From the NCBI RefSeq assembly GCF_003688665.1, contig NZ_REFO01000011.1, forward strand, positions 186,001 through 250,000: a stretch of 64,000 bases of DNA, in the 5' to 3' direction. The position numbers and the translations under genes were made by a program. The stretch is from Hydrogenothermus marinus. GTDB lineage: Bacteria; Aquificota; Aquificia; Aquificales; Hydrogenothermaceae. Position 1 is the first letter of the stretch. Every line of letters begins with the position of its first letter. Below are positions 46,466 through 55,635 of this stretch, piece after piece. The notes beneath the pieces are model-generated. The model was not told the origin of the DNA and searched no databases. It saw only the letters and a program-made list of their open reading frames with translations.

Positions 46466-47275
46466 ATGAAAGTAGAAATAAGAGAACCTGCAGTAAGCGG
46501 TACTTTTTACCCTGATAATCCAGAAATTTTGAAACAAATGCTATTAAATTTTCTTGATAATGCTCCTTTATTTAATATAAAACCAGAGGCTATAATAAGT
46601 CCTCATGCAGGATATATATACTCAGGACCAACAGCTGCTTATGGATATAAACAGCTTTTAAATTTAGATAAAGATAAACATTACAAAATATTATTAATAG
46701 GACCTTCTCATTTTGTACCTTTTAATGGTATATCTTTTGGATATTATGATTATTGGGAAACACCTTTTGGAAAAGTAAAAGTAGATAAAAAAGAGATTGA
46801 AAATTTTGTAGTTAAAAATCAAAACTTACCTATTACTTTAAATACAATTCCACATCAAAGAGAGCATTCTTTAGAAGTTCAGGTTCCATTTTTACAAATA
46901 GTTTTAGAAAATTTCTCAATAATACCTGTTGTTTATGGACAAGTAGATTATTCTATAGTTGAAAAAATTATTGCTGATATTAAAGCAGATAGGGAAGATG
47001 TAATAGTTGTTATAAGCACAGATTTAAGTCATTACTATCCTTATGATATTGCAAAACAGATAGATTATAACTGTTTAGTTGCAGTTGAAAATGAAGATTT
47101 AAGATATATGAATATTTGTGAAGCATGTGGAAAAATAGGAATGGAAGCAATAATTGATTATGCAAGAAAAATTGGATGGAAATCTAAAATCCTAGATTAT
47201 AGAACATCAGGGGATACTGCAGGTGATAAAGATGCAGTTGTAGGATATTTAAGTGCAATATTTTATAGAGGTTAA
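46466..47275 (+). CDS. MEMO1-family protein (AmmeMemoRadiSam protein B)
   Basis: A dioxygenase-fold protein of unknown reaction. Seen in 269 residues: REPAVSGTFYPDNPEIL, SPHAGYIYSGPTAAYGY, LIGPSHFVPF, REHSLEVQVPFLQ and ISTDLSHYYPY, with the conserved His residues. AGGAGG precedes the ATG. The partner AMMECR1 protein follows 3 bases later; the radical SAM member of the trio is not in the window. Confidence 0.93.
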   Translation: MKVEIREPAVSGTFYPDNPEILKQMLLNFLDNAPLFNIKPEAIISPHAGYIYSGPTAAYGYKQLLNLDKDKHYKILLIGPSHFVPFNGISFGYYDYWETPFGKVKVDKKEIENFVVKNQNLPITLNTIPHQREHSLEVQVPFLQIVLENFSIIPVVYGQVDYSIVEKIIADIKADREDVIVVISTDLSHYYPYDIAKQIDYNCLVAVENEDLRYMNICEACGKIGMEAIIDYARKIGWKSKILDYRTSGDTAGDKDAVVGYLSAIFYRG

Positions 47276-47278
47276 AAA

Positions 47279-47866
47279 ATGGAAGAACTAATTATAGATT
47301 TAAATCAGATTTCTGAAGAAGAAGGAAAAGCTTTAGTAGAACTTGCAAGAATTGCGATTGAGGAATATTTAAAATCAGGAAAAATTATAGATTTAAAAGA
47401 AATACCTTATGAAAACTGGAAGAAAAAAGGAGCTTCTTTTGTTACTTTAGAAAGAAAAGATACAGGACAATTAAGAGGATGTATTGGCTCAATAATACCT
47501 TTTAGGCCTTTATACCAAGATGTAATCTCAAATGCTATAGCAGCTGCAACTAAGGATCCAAGATTTGTACCTGTAAGCTTAGAAGAACTTCCTTTATTAA
47601 ATATAAAAGTTTCCATATTATCTTTTCCTCAAAAACTTGAGTATTCTACACCTGAAGATTTATTAAATAAAATTAAACCATTTGAAGATGGACTTATTTT
47701 AAAGTTAAACAATAATCAAGGAACTTTTTTACCAGATGTATGGGAAGATTTACCGGATAAAAAAGAGTTTATGTCTCATCTTTGTTTAAAAGCTGGACTT
47801 CCTCCTGATTGCTGGTTAAAATATCACCCTGACATTTTTATATATAAAACTAAAGTATTTTCTTAA
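47279..47866 (+). CDS. AMMECR1-family protein (AmmeMemoRadiSam protein A)
   Basis: A 195-residue protein of unknown activity. Seen: the family signature LRGCIGSIIPFRPLYQDVISNAIAAATKDPRFVPVSLEEL, then KPFEDGLILKLNNNQGTFLPDVWEDLPDKKEFMSHLCLKAGLPPDCW. Directly follows the MEMO gene and precedes the pseudouridine synthase gene by 2 bases. The A-B pairing suggests a shared radical-SAM-linked modification pathway. Confidence 0.93.
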   Translation: MEELIIDLNQISEEEGKALVELARIAIEEYLKSGKIIDLKEIPYENWKKKGASFVTLERKDTGQLRGCIGSIIPFRPLYQDVISNAIAAATKDPRFVPVSLEELPLLNIKVSILSFPQKLEYSTPEDLLNKIKPFEDGLILKLNNNQGTFLPDVWEDLPDKKEFMSHLCLKAGLPPDCWLKYHPDIFIYKTKVFS

Positions 47867-47868
47867 TA

Positions 47869-48696
47869 ATGGAAAAATTAATAGTAGAAAAACCAATAGA
47901 CCTAAAAAGTTTTATATCTAAAAGTTTAAATATTTCTAAGACAAAATCTAAAAATCTAATAGATACAAAAAATATTTTTGTTAATGGTAAAAGAGTATGG
48001 ATAGCTACTTATAAGCTACAGAAAGGAGATATTGTTGAAATTCCAGAAATAAAAAAAGAAGTAAAAAAAACGACAATAATTTCTCAAAATAATATCTTAT
48101 ATGAAGATGATTTTATTATAGCTATTGATAAACCAGCTTTCATAGTATCAGAAAGTAAAAGAGATTCAGTGGAAGATCAATTAAGGAAACTAAAAGGGAA
48201 AAATATAAAAGCTATACATAGACTTGATAAAGAAACTACAGGAATACTACTTTTTGCAAAATCTTTTTCTATTTTTGAAAGGTTTAAAAAATTATGGGAA
48301 GAAAAAAATATAAAAAAAGAATATATAGCTATATCTCATAAAAAAGCAGAATTTAAAAAGAAAATAATAAACTTTCCAATAGATAATAAATATGCAAAAT
48401 CAGAAGTTTTTACTATAAAAACTAATAAATTTTATTCATTATTTAAGATAAATATAAAAACAGGGAGAAAACATCAGATAAGAATTCATTTATCAAAAAT
48501 AGGACATCCGATTATTGGAGATAAAGATTATGGATATAAATATATAGATGATCCTATTTTAAAATCCGTAAAAAGACAACTACTTCATTCTTCTACTTTA
48601 TCTTTTTTTCATCCATATTTAAAGAAAAAGGTTATAATTAATTCTCCAATACCAAAAGATTTTAAAGAATTTTTAAGAAAGGTAAATTTATTATAA
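47869..48696 (+). CDS. RluA-family pseudouridine synthase
   Basis: Isomerises uridine in rRNA or tRNA. Seen in 275 residues: N-terminal S4-like part (SKTKSKNLIDTKNIFVNGKRVWIATYKLQKGDIVEI), the catalytic motif AIHRLDKETTGILLFAKS (Asp) and TGRKHQIRIHLSKIGHPIIGDKDYG. Target site cannot be told. Flanked by AMMECR1 and the LptF/G gene with 0-2 base gaps. Confidence 0.9.
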   Translation: MEKLIVEKPIDLKSFISKSLNISKTKSKNLIDTKNIFVNGKRVWIATYKLQKGDIVEIPEIKKEVKKTTIISQNNILYEDDFIIAIDKPAFIVSESKRDSVEDQLRKLKGKNIKAIHRLDKETTGILLFAKSFSIFERFKKLWEEKNIKKEYIAISHKKAEFKKKIINFPIDNKYAKSEVFTIKTNKFYSLFKINIKTGRKHQIRIHLSKIGHPIIGDKDYGYKYIDDPILKSVKRQLLHSSTLSFFHPYLKKKVIINSPIPKDFKEFLRKVNLL

Positions 48697-49770
48697 ATGA
48701 AGCTCCTAAACTGGTATATATTAAAAAAACAGTTGATTTTATATTTTATAGCTTTACCGGCATTTGCATTTATTGCTGCATTAATTTTAATTTTGGAAAA
48801 GATAGGTAATATAAAGGTTTTTAATTTTTATGATTTTTCTTTATTTGTTTTATTTTCTTTACCAGAAAAATTATATTATGTAATTCCTACTGTTTCTGTT
48901 ATTGTATTTTTTATAGTTTATAGAGAACTGCAAATATCAAAAAGAATTTATCCAATTTTATTAAATGGAATATCTTTAAAATATCTTTATCTTCCAGCTT
49001 TTTTATTTTCTATTTTTGTTTTCGTAATTGAATTATTAAATATAGAATTTATAATGCCAACAACTAACCAATTGGCATCTATCCACTATAAAAAGTTAAA
49101 AGGAGACAATCTAGAAGAAGAAAAACATTTAATAACTGCACACCAATGGATAAAATTAAATGATACAACATTTATTTATTTTGGCTTTTTAGATTTAAAT
49201 CAAAATAAAGGAAAAGATTTTGTATTTATTCAAGTTAAAAAAGATAATTTTTATCCTTTATATAGGATAGAAGCAAAAGATGTAAAGCTTGATAAAAATA
49301 AAATTTTTCTGAAAAAAGGTAAGATAGTTTCTTTAGCTAATATACAAAACTTTGAATATACAAAATTTGATAATTTAGATTATCCTGTAAAAATAGATTT
49401 AAAAAATTTAAAAAAACTTATAAAAATAAAAAAAGCAGTTTCTATTTCTCAGTTTTATAAAAAGGCAGTTATTGCAGATAAATTTGGGTATCCTTCTGGA
49501 TTTTTTTGGAGTAGATTTTTTTCTTATACAACCTCTATATTCTCACCAATAGTTTTAATATTATTTACTTATCCATTTTTGTGGCTAAAAAGAAAAGAAA
49601 AATATATAATCATTGTTGGTTTAATATTGCTATATTGGTATCTTATATCTGCTCTTGCATCTTTAGCAGAAACAGGAGCTATCCCTTATTTTTCACCTTT
49701 ATTTGTAAATCTATTTTATGCTGTTTTAGGAATAGTTTTTATCAAAAAAATAAAGTTCACTGAGCTTTAG
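48697..49770 (+). CDS. LptF/LptG-family LPS export permease (YjgP/YjgQ)
   Basis: Membrane subunit of the Lpt transporter that extracts LPS. Seen in 357 residues: three N-terminal helices with FALPAFAFIAALILIL and LFSLPEKLYYVIPTVSVIVFFIVYRELQISKRI, a periplasmic beta-jellyroll region (about 120-255), and three C-terminal helices with SYTTSIFSPIVLILFTYPF. F or G cannot be assigned. It begins at the pseudouridine synthase stop and overlaps pheA by 14 bases at the 3' ends. Confidence 0.88.
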   Translation: MKLLNWYILKKQLILYFIALPAFAFIAALILILEKIGNIKVFNFYDFSLFVLFSLPEKLYYVIPTVSVIVFFIVYRELQISKRIYPILLNGISLKYLYLPAFLFSIFVFVIELLNIEFIMPTTNQLASIHYKKLKGDNLEEEKHLITAHQWIKLNDTTFIYFGFLDLNQNKGKDFVFIQVKKDNFYPLYRIEAKDVKLDKNKIFLKKGKIVSLANIQNFEYTKFDNLDYPVKIDLKNLKKLIKIKKAVSISQFYKKAVIADKFGYPSGFFWSRFFSYTTSIFSPIVLILFTYPFLWLKRKEKYIIIVGLILLYWYLISALASLAETGAIPYFSPLFVNLFYAVLGIVFIKKIKFTEL

Positions 49771-50854
49771 GATAAGAACCTAAAATCTTAAAATAAGGTG
49801 ATATATTTTCTAACTCTTTAAGAGCTTCTTTAATATTTTTATTTTCAATATGTCCTTCAATATCTGTAAAAAAGATATAATCCCAAGCTCCTTTTTTAGA
49901 AGGCCTTGATTCTATTTTTGTCATATTTATTCCTCTTTTATACAAAGGTTCTAAAGTTTTATATAAAGCTCCTACTTCATTTTTAACAGAAAATATAAAA
50001 GAGGTTTTATCATTTCCAGTAGGTTTTGGTATATCTTTTCCTATTACTATAAATCTTGTAAAGTTATGAAGATGTTTATCTATTTTTCTTTCTATTATAT
50101 GAAGCCCATAAATATCTGCTGCAGCCTCACTTGCTATTGCTACAGATTCATAATCATCTTTTGCCATCTCTGCTGCTTTTGCAGTGCTTTCAACCTCTAT
50201 TAATTGAGCATTTGGTAAATTTTTATGGAGCCAATCTCTACATTCTGCAAAAGCATGCCTATGAGAATAAACCCTTTCTATCTCGCTTAAATTAGGATTT
50301 ATTCCCATTAAATGAAGTGAAATTTCTAATATTATCTCCCCTGTAATTTTTAAATCAAAATCCATAAACATATCTAAAGTATAATTAACAACTCCTTCAA
50401 TAGTATTTTCAACAGGAACTACTCCAAAATCTACTTTACCTTTTACAATTTCTTCAAATACATCTTTAATAGTTGCAACAGGAATATGCTCAACTGCTTG
50501 GCCAAAATATTGAATACTTGCTTGATGGGTAAAGGTTGCTTTTGGACCAAGATATGCAACTTTTAGATTTTCTTCTGTTGACCTACAAGCAGATATAATC
50601 TCTCTAAATACCGGTTTTATATAATCAGTTGGGAACTCTTTATATTTTTCATTTAATTTAATTAATCTTTCAAATATTTCCCTTTCTCTACTTGGAACAT
50701 ATATAGGAAGTCTGTACTGCTTTTTTATATGACCAACTTCTTTTGCAAGTTTTGCTCTTTTATTTAATAATCTTACTATTTCTTCATCAATTTTGTCTAT
50801 CTGCTCTCTGAGTTTTGAAAGATTTTCCTTTACTTCTTGTGGTATCTCCTTCAT
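49757..50854 (-). CDS. pheA: Bifunctional chorismate mutase / prephenate dehydratase
   Basis: Two steps of phenylalanine synthesis. Seen in 365 residues: chorismate mutase (about 8-90; LREQIDKIDEEIVRLLNKRAKLAKEVGHIK), prephenate dehydratase (about 95-275; AYLGPKATFTHQAS, GVVPVENTIEGVVNYTLDMF, HNFTRFIVIGKD with the TRF motif), and an ACT domain (about 283-360; KTSFIFSVKNEVGALYKTLEPLYKRGINMTKIESRPSKKGAWDYIFFTDIEGH) for feedback inhibition by Phe. GGAG precedes the ATG. Confidence 0.96.
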   Translation of the reverse strand: MKEIPQEVKENLSKLREQIDKIDEEIVRLLNKRAKLAKEVGHIKKQYRLPIYVPSREREIFERLIKLNEKYKEFPTDYIKPVFREIISACRSTEENLKVAYLGPKATFTHQASIQYFGQAVEHIPVATIKDVFEEIVKGKVDFGVVPVENTIEGVVNYTLDMFMDFDLKITGEIILEISLHLMGINPNLSEIERVYSHRHAFAECRDWLHKNLPNAQLIEVESTAKAAEMAKDDYESVAIASEAAADIYGLHIIERKIDKHLHNFTRFIVIGKDIPKPTGNDKTSFIFSVKNEVGALYKTLEPLYKRGINMTKIESRPSKKGAWDYIFFTDIEGHIENKNIKEALKELENISPYFKILGSYPKAQ

Positions 50855-51006
50855 CTTTCTCCTTTCTTTATATATTAAGCTTTAAAGTAGGATAAGACAG
50901 CTAAAAGAAAAAAGCAAGACTTTAATTTAGTATATAATTTTTCCTATTGACAAAATAACAAAAAAAGTATATTACTATCCGTTAAATTTACCGGGAGGAT
51001 TTAAAA

Positions 51007-51438
51007 ATGGATATTGAAAAAGTAAGAGAAGAATTATTAAAGAAAAGAGCAGAGATTATAGAATCTCTTGAAAATAATAAAAAGGAAAGTCAAAATGAAA
51101 AAAGCGGTGTAGAAGACGCAGCAGATGAAGTAACAGCTGAGCTTTCAAGAGAAACTTTATATAAATTGTCTCAAACAGAAAGAGAAAAATTATTCTTAAT
51201 AGATATTGCTTTAAAGAAAATTGAAAGTGGAACTTATGGTATATGTGAAGAATGTGGAAATCCTATAGGAGAAAAAAGATTAGAAGCTATTCCTTGGGTA
51301 AGACTTTGTATAGATTGTAGTCAAAATGAAGAAGCTTTAAGACTTTCAAATGGATATGAAGATATAAATTATTATAATATTCTTCCAGATGCATCAAACT
51401 TTATTGAAGAGGAGGATAATAAATCTGTCTCTGAATAA
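51007..51438 (+). CDS. DksA/TraR-family zinc-finger protein
   Basis: A 143-residue protein. Seen: N-terminal coiled coil (about 1-60), then a C4 zinc finger GTYGICEECGNPIGEKRLEAIPWVRLCIDC. The DxxDxA tip of true DksA is replaced by VEDAADE, so it is DksA-like and may act on RNA polymerase or another target. GGGAGG lies 7-8 bases before the ATG. It overlaps lspA. Confidence 0.85.
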   Translation: MDIEKVREELLKKRAEIIESLENNKKESQNEKSGVEDAADEVTAELSRETLYKLSQTEREKLFLIDIALKKIESGTYGICEECGNPIGEKRLEAIPWVRLCIDCSQNEEALRLSNGYEDINYYNILPDASNFIEEEDNKSVSE

Positions 51439-51937
51439 CACAGGAAATTTTAGAATCTTTTTAATAGTTGTTTTTTTTGTTTTAATTTTAGACTTAATAA
51501 CTAAAAATTTAGCTGTATCACTTTTAGCTAATAAAGATATAGTTATTATTCCTAATTTTTTTGATTTGACTTTAGTATGGAATAAAGGTGCTGCATTTGG
51601 AATATTTGCAAACTCTTCTGAATGGATTAGAAAAGCTATCCTATTAGGAGCATCTACAATAGCAGTTATAATTACTGCTATTTATGCCTATATAAAAAGA
51701 TTTAATATCTCTGTTTTTGAAATGATTTTTCTTGGATTAATTGCAGGAGGAGCCTTAGGAAATCTTTATGATAGATTTTTTATTGGAAAAGTGAGAGACT
51801 TTATAGATATTCATATATTTAACTACCATTGGCCTGCTTTTAATATAGCAGATGCATCTATTACAATTGGTATTATCGGTTTTGTTTTTAATGAAATTTA
51901 TCTAAAAAAAAGATTGAAAAATAAAAATAATGAATAA
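51425..51937 (+). CDS. lspA: Lipoprotein signal peptidase (possible CTG start)
   Basis: Removes signal peptides from prolipoproteins. Seen: four helices, VWNKGAAFGIF, LIAGGALGNLYDRF and FNIADASITIG with the two catalytic Asp residues. No ATG, GTG or TTG lies at a suitable distance from the GGAGG at 51411-51415. An in-frame CTG at 51425, 9 bases after it, gives a normal N-terminus (170 residues). The ATG at 51389 would add 12 residues and has no ribosome site. The gene overlaps the DksA-like stop by 14 bases. Confidence 0.9.
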   Translation: MSLNNTGNFRIFLIVVFFVLILDLITKNLAVSLLANKDIVIIPNFFDLTLVWNKGAAFGIFANSSEWIRKAILLGASTIAVIITAIYAYIKRFNISVFEMIFLGLIAGGALGNLYDRFFIGKVRDFIDIHIFNYHWPAFNIADASITIGIIGFVFNEIYLKKRLKNKNNE

Positions 51938-51989
51938 TTTTTAGAGTAAAATTTAATAAATGTAAATTGCTGGAGGTTTTATTTATAAA

Positions 51990-54830
51990 ATGATAGGTTT
52001 CTTAGCTAAAAAAATATTTGGAACAAAAAATGAAAGAGAGATAAAAAAGTTAAGAAAAATAGTAGATCAGATAAATGCATTAGAAGATGATATAGAAAAA
52101 TTATCTAATAAAGAGCTTATTGAAAAAAGTCTCCAGCTAAAAGAAAAAGTTCAATCAGATAAAGAGTTATCAGATGCTATAACAAAAGGTGAAATAGTAG
52201 ATATACTTCCGCAGGCTTTTGCAATTGTAAGAGAAGCGGCAAAAAGAACTTTAGGATTAAGACCTTTTGATGTTCAGTTAATAGGTGCTATTGCTTTACA
52301 TCAAGGAAAAATTGCAGAAATGAAAACAGGTGAAGGTAAAACCTTAGTTGCAGCTATTGCTATATATCTGAATGCTTTAACTGGAAAAGGTGTACATCTT
52401 GTAACAGTTAATGATTATCTTGCAAAAAGAGATGCAGTTTTAATGGGAGCAATATATAGATTTTTAGGGTTAACCATAGGAGCTATAAATACAAATCAAC
52501 AATCTTTTTTAATAGAATGGGCTGATGAAGAAGCTTTCAAAAAAGCTATAGAAGAAGACTTAAGAGTTTGGGAAAAAGGATATAAGGGAGAGCTTTTACC
52601 TGAAGATAAATTTAATATAGAAGCAAGAAAAAATTTCTTTACTATAGCAGTAGAAGCTGAAAGAAGACAGGCTTATGAAGCAGATATTACATATGGTACA
52701 AATAATGAGTTTGGATTTGATTATTTAAGAGATAATATGGTTTTTTCTAAGGATCAAATGGTTCAGGTAAAAGGCCATCATTATGCTATTGTTGATGAGG
52801 TTGATAGTATATTAATAGATGAAGCAAGAACTCCTTTAATTATTTCAGGACAAGCTGAAGAAGATATTTCTATATATTATTCTGCAGATGGCTTTGTTAA
52901 AAATTTATTACAAAAAGCTAAAGAAGAAGGTTTAGATCCTCTAAAAAATGATTATTATGAGGTAGATGAAAAAAATAAAACAGCAGTCTTAGCAGAAAAA
53001 GGTGTTCAAGAAGCTGAAAAATATTTTAATATTGAAAATTTATACGATCCTAAAAATATAGATATATTACATGCAATAAATCAATCTTTAAGAGCAAATA
53101 CCTTATTCCATAGAGATAAAGATTATGTTGTAAAAGATGGAGAAGTAATTATTGTTGATGAGTTTACTGGAAGACTTATGCCTGGAAGAAGATGGTCTGA
53201 TGGTTTACATCAAGCTATAGAAGCAAAAGAAGGAGTAAAAATAGAAGCAGAAAATCAAACATTGGCATCTATTACCTTCCAGAACTATTTTAGAATGTAT
53301 GAAAAGCTTGCAGGAATGACAGGTACAGCAGAAACAGAAGCTGAAGAGTTTAAAGAGATTTATGATTTAGATGTTTTAGTAGTGCCAACAAATAAACCAA
53401 TTCAAAGAAAAGATTACCCTGATCTTATATATAAAACTGCAAAAGAAAAATTTGATAATGTTATTAAAGAAATAGAAAAACTCCACAAACAAGGAAGACC
53501 TGTACTTGTAGGTACTGCTTCAATAGAGACTTCAGAATACTTATCTAAATTATTAAAGAAAAGAAAAATACCACATAATGTTTTAAATGCAAAACATCAC
53601 GAAAAAGAAGCAGAAATAATAGCACAAGCAGGAAGAGTTGGGGCAGTTACTATAGCTACAAATATGGCAGGTAGAGGTACTGATATACTTCTTGGTGGTA
53701 ATCCTGAATTTTTAGCAAGAGAAATATTAAAGAAAAAAGGTTTAACACCAGAGAAAGCAACAGAAGAACAATATAAAGAAGCATTAAAAGAAGCACAAAA
53801 AATAACATCTGAAGAAAAGAAAAAAGTTATAGAACTTGGTGGACTTGCAGTAATAGGTACAGAAAGACATGAAAGTAGAAGAATTGATAATCAGCTTAGA
53901 GGTAGAGCAGGAAGACAAGGAGACCCAGGAAGTTCAAGATTTTATTTATCTCTTGAAGATGATTTATTAAGACTTTTTGGTGGAGATAAGTTAAAAGCAA
54001 TTATGGATAGACTTAAAATACCAGAGGGAGAACCTATAGAAAGTTCTATGGTTTCAAAAGCTATAGAAAATGCTCAGAAAAGAGTAGAAGGGCAGAACTT
54101 TCAGATTAGAAAAAGACTTTTAGAGTTTGATGATGTAATGAATAAACAAAGACAGGTTGTATACTCTTTAAGAAAGGATATCCTTGAAGGATTAAACTTA
54201 AAAGAAGAGCTAAAACAATGGCTTTATGATGTTGCAATTGATTTTACTAATAAATATGCTCCAGCAGAAGAGTATCAAGAAAAATGGGATTTAAAAGAAC
54301 TTGAAAGTTCATTTAAAGAATGGCTTGGTATAGAATTAAACCTAAATAAAAATAAAGAATGGGATAGAAAAGAGCTTGAAGATTATATTTTAAACAAGCT
54401 TGAAAATTACTATCAAGAAAGAGAAAAACAGATAGGTGAAGAAGTATATAGAGAACTTGAAAGATATATCACTTTACAAGTTTTAGATAATCTTTGGAAA
54501 GAGCATTTACACTTACTTGATAGATTAAGAGAAAGTGTTTCTTTAAGAGGTTATGCACAAAGGGATCCTCTTGTTGAGTATAAAAAAGAATCTTTTGAAC
54601 TGTTTGAAGATATGCTTTATAAATTAAAATATAACACCCTTGAGTATTTATATAAAGTTCAACTACAATCAGAAGAAGAATTAAAACAACAAGAAGAAGA
54701 GCTAAAAAAACAAGCAGAAGAGAATTTAGAAAAAGCATCTACAAACTTAGATACACCAAAAAAAGAGAAGAAAAAGAAAAAGGTAATAAAATATAAAACA
54801 AGACTGGAAAGAAGGAAAAGAAAAAAGTAA
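51990..54830 (+). CDS. secA: Preprotein translocase ATPase SecA
   Basis: Motor that drives proteins through SecYEG. Seen in 946 residues: LRPFDVQLIGAIALHQGKIAEMKTGEGKTLVAAI (Walker A), VDEVDSILIDEARTPLIISG (DEAD-like), VGTASIETSE, TNMAGRGTDI and QLRGRAGRQGDPGSSRF. An insertion of about 60 residues (WADEEAFKKAIEED...) lies in NBD1. The C-terminus is a run of Lys/Arg with no Cys-rich SEC-C zinc motif. GGAGG lies 13 bases before the ATG. Confidence 0.97.
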   Translation: MIGFLAKKIFGTKNEREIKKLRKIVDQINALEDDIEKLSNKELIEKSLQLKEKVQSDKELSDAITKGEIVDILPQAFAIVREAAKRTLGLRPFDVQLIGAIALHQGKIAEMKTGEGKTLVAAIAIYLNALTGKGVHLVTVNDYLAKRDAVLMGAIYRFLGLTIGAINTNQQSFLIEWADEEAFKKAIEEDLRVWEKGYKGELLPEDKFNIEARKNFFTIAVEAERRQAYEADITYGTNNEFGFDYLRDNMVFSKDQMVQVKGHHYAIVDEVDSILIDEARTPLIISGQAEEDISIYYSADGFVKNLLQKAKEEGLDPLKNDYYEVDEKNKTAVLAEKGVQEAEKYFNIENLYDPKNIDILHAINQSLRANTLFHRDKDYVVKDGEVIIVDEFTGRLMPGRRWSDGLHQAIEAKEGVKIEAENQTLASITFQNYFRMYEKLAGMTGTAETEAEEFKEIYDLDVLVVPTNKPIQRKDYPDLIYKTAKEKFDNVIKEIEKLHKQGRPVLVGTASIETSEYLSKLLKKRKIPHNVLNAKHHEKEAEIIAQAGRVGAVTIATNMAGRGTDILLGGNPEFLAREILKKKGLTPEKATEEQYKEALKEAQKITSEEKKKVIELGGLAVIGTERHESRRIDNQLRGRAGRQGDPGSSRFYLSLEDDLLRLFGGDKLKAIMDRLKIPEGEPIESSMVSKAIENAQKRVEGQNFQIRKRLLEFDDVMNKQRQVVYSLRKDILEGLNLKEELKQWLYDVAIDFTNKYAPAEEYQEKWDLKELESSFKEWLGIELNLNKNKEWDRKELEDYILNKLENYYQEREKQIGEEVYRELERYITLQVLDNLWKEHLHLLDRLRESVSLRGYAQRDPLVEYKKESFELFEDMLYKLKYNTLEYLYKVQLQSEEELKQQEEELKKQAEENLEKASTNLDTPKKEKKKKKVIKYKTRLERRKRKK

Positions 54831-55153
54831 AGAAGATATTTAGTCCTAAAGTTGATAAATCTTGAATGATAAATCAAAGATTTATTTTGTAAACCTTAAT
54901 TTTAAGTTAAAGCAGTTTTAAAGCTTTTCTTTAATTAAAGAGAGGAATGCTTTTCCTCTTTCCTAATTTATAATCTTTACACTAAAATAATTTGTAAATT
55001 ATAAACTCAAATTATGTTTATTATCATACAAAAATACATAAGCTGAAATAAATTTTTATATCAAAATATAAAAAAAACTTAACCATTTCTTCATACTACC
55101 TTTACAAAAAAGGTATAAATTAAAATCAAAATAAAAAAAGGAGGTGATAGAAA
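54831..55153 (+). other. 323-bp AT-rich gap between secA and the zinc-ribbon gene
   Basis: No coding frame or RNA gene is seen. It holds a direct repeat TGATAAATC (54853-54861 and 54867-54875), the second copy being one arm of an ATAAATC-AAA-GATTTAT hairpin (54869-54885), and a terminator-like hairpin near 54941. It ends with the strong ribosome site AAAGGAGGTGAT. It borders the origin region. Confidence 0.5.
54939..54962 (+). terminator. Probable terminator downstream of secA
   Basis: AGAGGAA and TTCCTCT pair around a 5-base loop, with outer weak pairs, followed by TTCC. The T-run is poor, so the call is moderate. Confidence 0.5.
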
Positions 55154-55348
55154 ATGAAAAAATTAGCAATAGTTAAACCAGATTCAGACATTAGGTTTGA
55201 AGAAGTTCCTTACCAGTGTAAATGTGGATACAAAGGAAAAGATACAATCCTTGTATCACAAAATACAGGAATTCTTGATGTAAATTGCCCTAAATGTGGT
55301 AGAAGGATTTTAGAATTTAGAATATTAGAAAATAATGAAGGGAAATAA
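55154..55348 (+). CDS. 64-residue zinc-ribbon protein next to oriC
   Basis: Seen: YQCKCGYKGKD and NCPKCGRRILEFRI, two Cys pairs spaced as in a zinc ribbon, with a beta-rich body. AAAGGAGGTGAT ends 5 bases before the ATG, one of the best ribosome sites in the window, so it is probably well expressed. Its stop lies 29 bases before the first DnaA box. No family is recognised; binding to nucleic acid is possible. Confidence 0.7.
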   Translation: MKKLAIVKPDSDIRFEEVPYQCKCGYKGKDTILVSQNTGILDVNCPKCGRRILEFRILENNEGK

Positions 55349-55423
55349 TCTTTTTTCTGTTTTAGATTTCCCTTCATTATCCACAAGTTATCCACAGGTT
55401 ATCCACAAGTTATCCACAAGTTG

Positions 55424-55452
55424 AAACCCTTTAATATCAACTGTTTGAACCA
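55424..55452 (+). repeat. Origin spacer repeat, copy A
   Basis: A 29-bp element of the form AAACCCTT-n4-ATCAAC-n2-TTTGAACCA between DnaA-box groups. It matches copy B at 24 of 29 positions. It contains no DnaA box. Confidence 0.75.
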
Positions 55453-55606
55453 GTTTCATCCAATTTATCCACAAAAGTTATCCACAAGTTATCCACAACC
55501 TACAAAAAATATGTGGATAACTTAAGAAAAATCAGGCTTAAATTTGAGTTATCCACAAGTTATCCACAGGTTATCCACAAGTTATCCACAACTTATCCAC
55601 AATCTA

Positions 55607-55635
55607 AAACCCTTGTACATCAACATTTTGAACCA
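55607..55635 (+). repeat. Origin spacer repeat, copy B
   Basis: Second copy of the 29-bp element, 183 bp downstream of copy A and again between DnaA boxes. The identical blocks are AAACCCTT, ATCAAC and TTTGAACCA. Confidence 0.75.
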
